This document shows, piece after piece, positions 40,641 through 48,372 of a stretch of DNA of 64,000 nucleotides. Position 1 is the stretch's first letter. Each line of letters begins with the position of its first letter. The DNA is from a virus, in IMG/VR virus record IMGVR_UViG_3300043446_004613, positions 147,114-211,113 of that record. The stretch is one strand, 5' to 3'. The notes under the pieces were generated by a model. That model did not search any database, had not been told where the DNA came from, and saw only the letters and a program-made list of their open reading frames with translations. The position numbers and the translations under genes are program-made.

Positions 40641-42395
40641 ATGATCACACTTTACGAAAACGCTACGCATGTCACCGTCACCGGTAACGCGCAAGAGATT
40701 GACGAGCTTGTAACCACTTTCCGCTTCCGCCCGGATGGGTACTTCTTTGCTCTCAGCTACCAGCGTAATGTAAAAAGCCAAGGCGAAGAAGGCTGGGATG
40801 GCTACACCTACCCTTTACAGCGCACCGGCAGGACAGCGGCCCGCGCTCTGCGCGGACGTAAAGACGAAATCATCCGGGCAGCCAAGATGTTGGGATATAA
40901 AGTTGACTTGGGTCACCTGCTTCCTTATCCGTTCGCACACCTTTTACCGGACGACATCCAGCCCGACTGTGTCAAAGGCGAGCACCGGCTGGATGACGAT
41001 CAGCGGCGCTGCATCTGTGATTGGCTCAAGGCCGGTATCGGCTTCAACAAAGTCACTGTGGGTGGCGGCAAGACCATGACTTTTGCAGGAGCCGCGTATA
41101 CAATCAAGCAGAAGTATCCCGAAGCTCGCTTTTTGTTCATTACGCCATCCGAGCGCCTTGTGCGGCAGGTGACCAAAGAGATGAAGAAGTTCCTGCCCGA
41201 CTTTGACATCGGACAGTGCGGCGGTGGACGCAAGGAATTTGCTGCGAAAGACATGGTGGTCTGCACCGTGGCGATGCTCAACAAGAACTACATCAGTCTG
41301 CGTAACGAGCAGTGGTTTGATACCTTCATGGCCATCCTGTATGACGAAGTTCACCACGCAGGCAGCCCGTCATCGATGAAGATTCTCCTCTCGATCCCGG
41401 CTTATTTCCGGCTCGGCGCGAGCGATTCCGGCAAAGAAAACGATCTGGTGCGTTTCAACAATGTCCGGGGTCTTTTCGGCCCGATGCTTAACGAAGTCCA
41501 TTCTGCGCCTTTGATAGACAAAGGGCGCTTAGCCCGCCCAAACATCTACATTGTAGACATTCCTGACTGGAAGAGTCGCTTTTCTGACGTGCCTTATCGC
41601 CCGACCATCGGCAGTAAAGCGCACTTGCTACTGGATGGTGCGTGGATAACCGGTACGTATGCAGGCCCGGTCTACGAGATGGTTGAGACTAAGGATGGTC
41701 AACAAAAAATAAAAACCAAAGCCGTCAAAACCGCCGAACGTGATGCTAACGGTGAGTGGATCGTGGTACATGAGCCTGTAACCGTAACCGGCGTCCACAA
41801 GATAAACGTCGACGGAGAAGACTTTGAGATTGAATCGCGTTGGTGCCTGCTGGAGCGGATGTACGATCGCGCCATCATCCAGTTCAAGTCACGTAACCAG
41901 ATGATTGTAGACTGGGTTCGCTTCTTCAACAAAAAGGGCTGGCCGACGGTGGTTGTCGCTACACGCACGACACATGTCTGCATCTTGGAGGCACTTCTAA
42001 AAGGCGCTATCGGCGAAGAGTCTGTGCGCGTGCTTATCGGTGAAGCTTCGCCCGAAGAACGTGACGCTACTTTTGAATGGTTCAGAAATACACCGGGCAG
42101 TGTGCTTGTCACACCGCTCGTCAAAGAAGGGGTCAGCATCAACGAGATACGGGCTATGGTGGTCGCCGACTACGTCAGCGACTACGACGTAGCCCGTCAG
42201 ATTATCGGACGCGGCATGCGTCCAAAGAAGACCGACAACCAAGCACACATCGTGTGGTTTTGGGATCGGCAACACACGGTGCTCAACCGTGGATGTAATG
42301 AGATTTTCAACCAACTAGAACGCGTCGAAGGCTTCGAGTTTTACCATCCCTGTGCGGGGCCGGAGACAGTGTTTACAAAAGACAAGGAATTATGA
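40641..42395 (+). CDS. SF2 DNA helicase (UvsW-like)
   Basis: 584 residues. Superfamily 2 motifs in order: an N-terminal domain, YDDQ-type entry (LDDDQRRCICDWLKAG), motif I VGGGKT, Ia FITPSERLVRQ, motif II DEVHH, III ASDS-type region (RLGASDSG), IV/V (VVVATRTTHV; LVTPLVKEGVSI) and motif VI QIIGRGMRPK. A 110-residue insertion sits between the RecA domains. T4 UvsW remodels stalled forks and recombination intermediates. GTTCTTA is present but 13 bases before the ATG. The stop overlaps the start of the initiator-like gene. Confidence 0.88.
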   Translation: MITLYENATHVTVTGNAQEIDELVTTFRFRPDGYFFALSYQRNVKSQGEEGWDGYTYPLQRTGRTAARALRGRKDEIIRAAKMLGYKVDLGHLLPYPFAHLLPDDIQPDCVKGEHRLDDDQRRCICDWLKAGIGFNKVTVGGGKTMTFAGAAYTIKQKYPEARFLFITPSERLVRQVTKEMKKFLPDFDIGQCGGGRKEFAAKDMVVCTVAMLNKNYISLRNEQWFDTFMAILYDEVHHAGSPSSMKILLSIPAYFRLGASDSGKENDLVRFNNVRGLFGPMLNEVHSAPLIDKGRLARPNIYIVDIPDWKSRFSDVPYRPTIGSKAHLLLDGAWITGTYAGPVYEMVETKDGQQKIKTKAVKTAERDANGEWIVVHEPVTVTGVHKINVDGEDFEIESRWCLLERMYDRAIIQFKSRNQMIVDWVRFFNKKGWPTVVVATRTTHVCILEALLKGAIGEESVRVLIGEASPEERDATFEWFRNTPGSVLVTPLVKEGVSINEIRAMVVADYVSDYDVARQIIGRGMRPKKTDNQAHIVWFWDRQHTVLNRGCNEIFNQLERVEGFEFYHPCAGPETVFTKDKEL

Positions 42396-43702
42396 AAAAA
42401 CAAATAGTACACGAGTTCGACGCAGAAATCGCAACACACTACAGTATCAACGCAGCCATCGTGTTCGGCTACTTCAACTTTCGGCTGAACAACAGGTCTT
42501 ACCTTCAGCTTGAATTTGAAGACCGCTACTGCCCAATCAAGTTCGACAATCTTCAAGCCATGTACCCCTACATGGCACGAAAAACGATCCAGAACGCGCT
42601 GGAACTGCTGTGCAAAGGCACTGATAAGCATCCAGCCCTGTTGAAGCGCCGGAAAAAGGGCAACATACTGGAGATCGGCCTTACCGGCGCGTTCAAGCTG
42701 ATCCAATCACCGCATAAGTTTGACACACAGCTTGCAGCCAAGTTGGGTGTCATCGCGGCAGTCGCTTACTACAACATCTCCTACTTCATTGGTAAGAACT
42801 GGTCAAAGGCGATGACTGACTACGTCTTGCGCCTTGATCCCCTCAAGTTTACGGACAATCAGGAGCGCACCCACGCCGCTTATTTAGCAACCCTACGTGC
42901 CGCTGCCTACACCGGTTCCATCAGCAACTGGCTAAAGCACCGTCCGTACGTTTCACAGCGTACCTCTGAACGGGCTTTTGCTGCTTTGATTGATGAAGGC
43001 CTGCTGCATAAACAGCGCGGTGATCGTCATTCTTTCAAGTATTGCTGGAGCAAGAAGGAACTGGAAAAGTATCTCGCTACGTCTTTGAATTTGTGTGGGA
43101 TAAAAAATTATCTCCCCAAAGATATACAGTTGCCGTCAAATGTATATGATGGACGTCAAATGTATATCGAAGGCGTCAAAGATATATCAAAACTGGTGTT
43201 AACTGCAACAGCATCAGCCACTTGCAAGCCTGTTGTAGAAGATTTAGTTGTAGGAAGAAGCGCTGACGCTTTTGGAGAAGATATTGACGAAGACATTGAC
43301 GAGCCGCCTTCGCTTCGCTCGGCGACGTCGTCCGGTGAACGTGCTTCGCACGTGGAGGCGGAGGATTTACGCTCTCCGGTAGAAATCCGTAAGATGCAGG
43401 AGATCGAAGCGAACGGTGGAGAAGACCCTGACAAGACGTTAGCTCAGAAAATACCTCGCGGTGTCGTTTCTGAGCTACATGTGATCGAAGGAGAGGAAGA
43501 CCGTCTTTACCTCAGTGATAAGGGACTCAGTGCGCTTCAGCGTAAGCTCAACAGACCGTACTACCCGAAAGCTCCACGGAAGAAGAAGACAGGTACCCGG
43601 CCATATCATAAGAAGATCATCCCGGATCATCCTGATTTCGATGACTACGTGGACGGACTGACACCGGAACAACGGGCAGCGTACTTTGCCAGTCTTTCGT
43701 AG
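42392..43702 (+). CDS. Probable replication initiator with winged-helix domains
   Basis: 436 residues, ATG overlapping the helicase stop. Two winged-helix units are likely: residues about 10-105 (ITAAIVFGYFNFRLN-like helix as INAAIVFGYFNFRLN; PYMARKTIQNALELLCKGTD) and about 140-225 (YVSQRTSERAFAALIDEGLL, then HKQRGDRHSFKYCWSKK). The C-terminal half is acidic (EDIDEDIDEPPS) with a basic tail (PYYPKAPRKKKTG). The gene carries four 20-bp iterons at 43114-43193, as lambda O and plasmid Rep genes do. It would bind them and recruit the replisome; helicase loading is not shown. Confidence 0.65.
   Translation: MKKQIVHEFDAEIATHYSINAAIVFGYFNFRLNNRSYLQLEFEDRYCPIKFDNLQAMYPYMARKTIQNALELLCKGTDKHPALLKRRKKGNILEIGLTGAFKLIQSPHKFDTQLAAKLGVIAAVAYYNISYFIGKNWSKAMTDYVLRLDPLKFTDNQERTHAAYLATLRAAAYTGSISNWLKHRPYVSQRTSERAFAALIDEGLLHKQRGDRHSFKYCWSKKELEKYLATSLNLCGIKNYLPKDIQLPSNVYDGRQMYIEGVKDISKLVLTATASATCKPVVEDLVVGRSADAFGEDIDEDIDEPPSLRSATSSGERASHVEAEDLRSPVEIRKMQEIEANGGEDPDKTLAQKIPRGVVSELHVIEGEEDRLYLSDKGLSALQRKLNRPYYPKAPRKKKTGTRPYHKKIIPDHPDFDDYVDGLTPEQRAAYFASLS
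43114..43193 (+). repeat. Four 20-bp iterons: candidate replication origin
   Basis: Exact 20-bp period with the core CAAA(T/G)(G/A)TATA: units start at 43114, 43134, 43154 and 43174. Units 2 and 3 share CGTCAAATGTATAT; unit 4 has CGTCAAAGATATAT; unit 1 CCCCAAAGATATAC. Twenty is not a multiple of three, so the copies are read in three different frames and encode unrelated residues; the repeat is kept at DNA level. An AT-rich stretch (GATAAAAAATTATC) lies just upstream, as a possible unwinding element. Confidence 0.75.
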
Positions 43703-43709
43703 TTAAGGC

Positions 43710-44090
43710 GTGAAGTTAACGCCTGAACAACAGCGCGACATTGCCCGTCGTGCTCAGTGGTACTTTGACTGCTACTTCGGCCCACCCGGTGAGAGTGTGG
43801 TGTTTACCGGAGACGGCGTTGAAGACCTTGATCAGTTGATCAGTCGGTTGCAGTTCAACGGCACGACGAATTTCTTTCGTAACCAGAAGTTTTTCTGTGA
43901 CGTGGGTACCCAGTATTCCGACTGGAAACCGTTTGACATCGACGATGTCGTGGCGATCAAAGCGTTTTACGAAGCGTACTACGGTGACGTCAATAAACCG
44001 AACGTATACGCTTCAGGATCAAACGTGGCAATGCCGGTGGCGATAGACACTGAATATGGCGGGAGCAGCCCGCAGATTTCGATTGAATGA
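43710..44090 (+). CDS. Hypothetical protein
   Basis: 126 residues from a GTG; GTAGTTA overlaps the previous stop and ends four bases before the start. Tyr/Phe-rich: QQRDIARRAQWYFDCYFGPP, SRLQFNGTTNFFRNQKFFCD, DIDDVVAIKAFYEAYYGDVN. No family recognised. The next gene begins inside its stop (ATGA), linking it to the 986-residue protein. The motif class suggests late expression. Confidence 0.6.
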   Translation: MKLTPEQQRDIARRAQWYFDCYFGPPGESVVFTGDGVEDLDQLISRLQFNGTTNFFRNQKFFCDVGTQYSDWKPFDIDDVVAIKAFYEAYYGDVNKPNVYASGSNVAMPVAIDTEYGGSSPQISIE

Positions 44091-47047
44091 ACGAAGCCTA
44101 CCATAGTCGTTATGACAGACCGGAGATGACTCCGCACACAGCCGGTGCGGATGATCCGAACTTGTCTCTGGACGCGGCGGCAGAGATGGTGGACGCGATC
44201 CTCAACATCGGTTACGTGCGCCATAAGCAGTTGGAAGACTATGCGGCGGCTAGTCAGTCGCTTGAAGTCTATCGCGACGGAACATTCCATATCAAGCACG
44301 CACACGTGGGCCAGTATGCAGACTTTGTAGACCGTTCAAACCACAGTTACTTGAAAGAAACGTATCCGTGGCTGACGGATGTCGGTGATGGGCTTGGTTT
44401 TGACGTAGACACGTGGCCCGAAGAATTCGACAGCTTTGAGGCGTACCTTGCGTCGATAACTGAAGATAGCTGGACAGCCTTCTTTGAGGAACTTGAAAAT
44501 TTGGAGAACTACCCTGTGTTGGATGAGCAGGGCATGTCTGACCTTGAGATGAAGGAGACTGATCGGTGGATCACCGAGGACGGTACCCCAGATATGATCA
44601 AGGAGTTGATGTCTTACATCGACGACGCTTACGAGGTATTTCTTGTCTCAAAGATCACGCCGGACTTGATGTACGAATGGTGCCGCGAAACGGGTCATTA
44701 CCCGGAAAGTCAGGGCGAGGGCGCGGTGTGGCTGGACGTCAAAAGCTACGCGCAGCAGGAAGAGACACAGAACTGGTTCGTTGAGCACATCGACGACGAT
44801 CACGCAGGCTGGGAGGCTGTGCGGACGACGTTCTTTGAGTCGCAAGGTAACAAGTTTGACGCGCTGCTTAAAAAGCTCGCCATTGAGGATGAGGTTATCG
44901 CGACTGTCTACAACAAGCTCGATGCCGACTCTTTCCGCCGTCTGTGGGACTTGGCACACCCTGACCACTGGGCTGGCGGCGATGAGCCTTACTGGTATTT
45001 CTGGAAGCCATACAACGCTACAGAGATCGTGTGGGCTTACGGCTGGGAGCCGGAAGGCTGGGGCAACAATGACTGGATTGGGCAGTATCAACTCGCGCTT
45101 GAAGAGATGTACGATTCGGATAAGTTCCGCAAGCTCGTGGCAACTTTCTTTGAACGTCCGCCCAAAGACCACCCGGAACTGAAATTTGAGTCGATCGACC
45201 CGGATGATCCAAGTATCTTCATGGACTACGGTGGTGGCCTGAACCAGACCACGCTCTATGCCGATGATCGTATTGTTCTCATTGAGCCTAAAGATACAGC
45301 GGCGATAAATCATTACCTTGAAACAGGCGGCTATCAGCCAATCAACGGTCAAGACTACGAACGTTATTTCCGTTGGCCGGACAAGATTGTCATCTTGGAT
45401 AAAGTCGGTGAATCCGACGAGCAAGGCAGCCAATCGGTAAAGCCGCTCGGTATCTTGCTGCTGGAAGATGGAAACATGCGCTCATGGCCGCCTCCGACTT
45501 ACGGTGGAAAAGGCATCGACGTGTTGTTGGAAAACGTGGCTGTGCGGAAAGCCCTGCTTCAGTACTTCCGGCGTCTGATTGAAGAGGACAGTGAATCGTA
45601 CGCGCTAGGCAACTACCTGCTCAAGCTTGGAGGCCCCGCAGAGCTTCGGCGACAGGATCGTAAAGGTAACTTGCGGCTTGATGACTACAGCCTGCCGCTC
45701 GCGCTATACTACGTTAATCGTAAACAGTACAAGAAGATTCCAGCGCTATACGGCAAGCCGGTAGAGGCAGCGGAGCCTCGCGGAATTTGGTTGAGCTACA
45801 CAGGCTTTGATGATCTCGCGCCGGTTTTTGAGAACGAGAAAGCGGCAGAGGAAGTTTTCAGCCAAGAAAATTACCACTGGTTCGATTACACCGACGAGCC
45901 GGAAGCAAAAGATGTAATCCCTTATCTCACAGGTAAAGCGATGAAAAGTATCCGGGAGGCGCTTTTGAATCGCCGCGTCTGGATGCCCGATGCCGGTGAA
46001 AATCAGCGTGGAGACTACGTCGTGCTGACCAAGGCTGTCCTTGATCAGTATGATGATCAGACACTAAAAGACTGGCTGAGTGATCCGAGCGACGAAGATA
46101 CCGAAGATGGTGTGTTCGACGATATAATCGACGCGATTAAATCCGATGGCCGTCGCGCTATCGAGTCGTTAAGTCAGGACAATGTTTACACTGCGTATAC
46201 AGATAAAGCCATCGAACAGATCGGCGGCATTGAGTACAAGTGGGGCACGTCCGGCGTAGACAAGTCTGGTAGACCGAAAGAAGCGCTGCTTGTGTTGGTT
46301 CGCTGGAATGACATCGCTGAAGCAGCTACTACGTATTACAGCAACGAAAACGAAAATTTTAGCGGCGCTTTGGAAGACCTGATGGTGCAAGCCAACAAAA
46401 AGTCAGCCTCAGTGGACGATTCGCAGTATCACGCCAGCACCTACGATTTTGCCAAGTGCCAGCATCTCGATGGCCTCTTTTACGAGATATACGAGCTTGA
46501 AGCGCCTAAGCCTTATGTAGACCCAAACCAAACACAGTTGGCGCTTGAATCGCAGGTTGACTTAGACAGTCCTGACGAAATGCCTGCCATGTGGAGCGGC
46601 ATACCAGTGACACTTGAGAAGCGGGTCAACGCCGCTATCAAAGACGCAGCCAATGCGGAAGGTGCAGTGCTGTCACCTGCACATTTTAAGCTTATACCGA
46701 TCGAGCAGTACTCCGAAGAAGAGCTTGATTCATCGGACGGTCGTTTGACGCAACCAGACGCTGGACGGAAATTGGCGCTTTGGTTTGAATATGACGAGAA
46801 CTTTAAGTGGCGATCGATGCAGAGGCTGTTTGACGCTGTCACGGACATCGTTGTAAACGAGTTCCCGGAATATACGTCCGTGCGCTATTCGGCGAGTATG
46901 CTGGATGCTGACGTGTTAGGCTTGGAAGACATCGAACATCCAGAAAGTACACTCGTGTTTCTGTATGCTCTCCACGACGCTGCTCGAAAGCAGTCGGATC
47001 AAGAAGTGCTTGATCAGCTGGGCGCTGGAGAGGAAATTCCATTTTGA
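44087..47047 (+). CDS. Large acidic protein of unknown function
   Basis: 986 residues, rich in Asp/Glu and aromatic residues, with no transmembrane segment or signal peptide. Repeated local patterns of the form 'W..e....e' occur (PEEFDSFEAYLASITEDSW; WYFWKPYNATEIVWAYGW; GWGNNDWIGQYQLALEEMYD). A C-terminal region (FKLIPIEQYSEEELDSSDGR) resembles the end of bulky phage internal proteins, but I recognise no family. It lies between GTG-started late genes and the 2H-phosphoesterase protein. Candidates are an injected internal protein or a scaffold. Confidence 0.6.
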   Translation: MNEAYHSRYDRPEMTPHTAGADDPNLSLDAAAEMVDAILNIGYVRHKQLEDYAAASQSLEVYRDGTFHIKHAHVGQYADFVDRSNHSYLKETYPWLTDVGDGLGFDVDTWPEEFDSFEAYLASITEDSWTAFFEELENLENYPVLDEQGMSDLEMKETDRWITEDGTPDMIKELMSYIDDAYEVFLVSKITPDLMYEWCRETGHYPESQGEGAVWLDVKSYAQQEETQNWFVEHIDDDHAGWEAVRTTFFESQGNKFDALLKKLAIEDEVIATVYNKLDADSFRRLWDLAHPDHWAGGDEPYWYFWKPYNATEIVWAYGWEPEGWGNNDWIGQYQLALEEMYDSDKFRKLVATFFERPPKDHPELKFESIDPDDPSIFMDYGGGLNQTTLYADDRIVLIEPKDTAAINHYLETGGYQPINGQDYERYFRWPDKIVILDKVGESDEQGSQSVKPLGILLLEDGNMRSWPPPTYGGKGIDVLLENVAVRKALLQYFRRLIEEDSESYALGNYLLKLGGPAELRRQDRKGNLRLDDYSLPLALYYVNRKQYKKIPALYGKPVEAAEPRGIWLSYTGFDDLAPVFENEKAAEEVFSQENYHWFDYTDEPEAKDVIPYLTGKAMKSIREALLNRRVWMPDAGENQRGDYVVLTKAVLDQYDDQTLKDWLSDPSDEDTEDGVFDDIIDAIKSDGRRAIESLSQDNVYTAYTDKAIEQIGGIEYKWGTSGVDKSGRPKEALLVLVRWNDIAEAATTYYSNENENFSGALEDLMVQANKKSASVDDSQYHASTYDFAKCQHLDGLFYEIYELEAPKPYVDPNQTQLALESQVDLDSPDEMPAMWSGIPVTLEKRVNAAIKDAANAEGAVLSPAHFKLIPIEQYSEEELDSSDGRLTQPDAGRKLALWFEYDENFKWRSMQRLFDAVTDIVVNEFPEYTSVRYSASMLDADVLGLEDIEHPESTLVFLYALHDAARKQSDQEVLDQLGAGEEIPF

Positions 47048-47049
47048 TT

Positions 47050-48360
47050 ATGACACCGTTTGGATTAGCCAGAAGCCTGCTTGAAGCCGAATACTCGTAT
47101 TCGTCGACGGACATCGCGCCGCCGCCGGAGATGATCGACTTCATCCTTGAATGGAACCGGTTACAGGTTCCTGAAGATGCTCTGGTCATCGATCCAGATG
47201 GCGGCAAAGGTCGTGAACGCGATCCGCATATCACCGTCAAGTACGGGCTGCTTGCAAGCGAAGTACCGGGTGAACTGAGGCAGATCGCCAAGGACACCAG
47301 ACCGTTCCCAATCTTCTTGGGTACTGTATCGTTGTTCACAACGAACCCGCAATTCGATGTGGTGAAAATCGATGTGGAGTCGCCCGAACTTCGCTTGCTC
47401 AACAAGCGCGTCAGCGATGCAATCCCACACGAAGACTCGTATCCGACCTACAATCCACATCTGACGCTCGCCTACGTTAAGAAAGGTTCCTGTACACATC
47501 TTGTCGGGGAAGACCCGTTTGAATCACCAGAGTCGACACGCGAATTCATTGCTGCCGGTATGCGCTTCAGCGGTGCCGGTGACGACAGTGACCCTGACCG
47601 TTTACGTGAGCATTTGCTGTTTAGCCGTGCGCCAAAAGCCAAAGAGGTAACCGAGGCGGTCATAGACGTTGAACGCACCGAAATCGACAGCATTGTAGAC
47701 ATCATTACACAGTGTGCGGAAGAATCCAACAGCGACCCGCGCATTTTTGTGGCCTTGGCTAATGATGCGTTGCAAGACAAAGGCGTCCTGTTCGGCGAAA
47801 CCCAGTTCAACGTGCCAGAAGCGGATGAGACAGGTGTTACCATACCGATCCCTTATCCCCAGCAGCTGCGCAGCCCATACTGGCCGAAGAGCTTGGCTTC
47901 CATTTTATACCATGAAGGCGTTCATCTTGGGCAGATGGATCGCATGCAAGACCCGAAGGCCGTAGCCGATAAGGCTACCGAGTACGTCGCTCCCGGCGGT
48001 AAGATGGATACTGATCGCTATCTGAACCAAAAGCAGGAAGTCATGGCGTGGGCGGCTAGCATGGTTGACTCTTGGCGTCGGCAAGGGCTTTCCAAGGAAC
48101 AGATGGTGCAGCGCCTTCGCTCGGGTAACTGGGGCTACGGAATGAAGTACTGGCATAATCGTCAGCGCTACCCGCAGACGTTCAACCGTTTCGTCAAGCA
48201 GGCGACTGAATACATCAACCTAAGTGAAAGCGAAGAAGCCCGCATTGAATCCGTTAATACTGATCCATTTGCCAACCTGAAGTTCCCGGTTGACCCGGCG
48301 CGGGTTGCTCAGTTCTTAAACAGTAACTGGAGGAAGCGCGTTGGGCGCATGATCCTGTAG
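47050..48360 (+). CDS. 2H phosphoesterase fused to an HExxH zincin-like domain
   Basis: 436 residues; ATG at 47050, with a TTG at 47044 also possible. Residues about 25-185 have the two HxTx motifs of 2H phosphoesterases: HITVKYGL at about 60 and HLTLAYVKKG at about 137, spaced as in LigT and the anti-CBASS enzyme Acb1. Residues 210-410 contain LASILYHEGVHLGQMDRM at about 288, a HExxH zinc-metalloprotease motif with a later Glu (NQKQEVMAWAASMV). The two domains in one protein suggest a takeover or counter-defence effector, possibly delivered with the virion. Acb1 function is from the known family; here it is inference. Confidence 0.7.
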   Translation: MTPFGLARSLLEAEYSYSSTDIAPPPEMIDFILEWNRLQVPEDALVIDPDGGKGRERDPHITVKYGLLASEVPGELRQIAKDTRPFPIFLGTVSLFTTNPQFDVVKIDVESPELRLLNKRVSDAIPHEDSYPTYNPHLTLAYVKKGSCTHLVGEDPFESPESTREFIAAGMRFSGAGDDSDPDRLREHLLFSRAPKAKEVTEAVIDVERTEIDSIVDIITQCAEESNSDPRIFVALANDALQDKGVLFGETQFNVPEADETGVTIPIPYPQQLRSPYWPKSLASILYHEGVHLGQMDRMQDPKAVADKATEYVAPGGKMDTDRYLNQKQEVMAWAASMVDSWRRQGLSKEQMVQRLRSGNWGYGMKYWHNRQRYPQTFNRFVKQATEYINLSESEEARIESVNTDPFANLKFPVDPARVAQFLNSNWRKRVGRMIL

Positions 48361-48372
48361 TTATTGCGTTAA

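Noticed and set aside
44648-45433. 261-codon open frame antisense to the 986-residue protein
   Set aside because: No domain pattern, sits opposite a long gene with consistent coding character.
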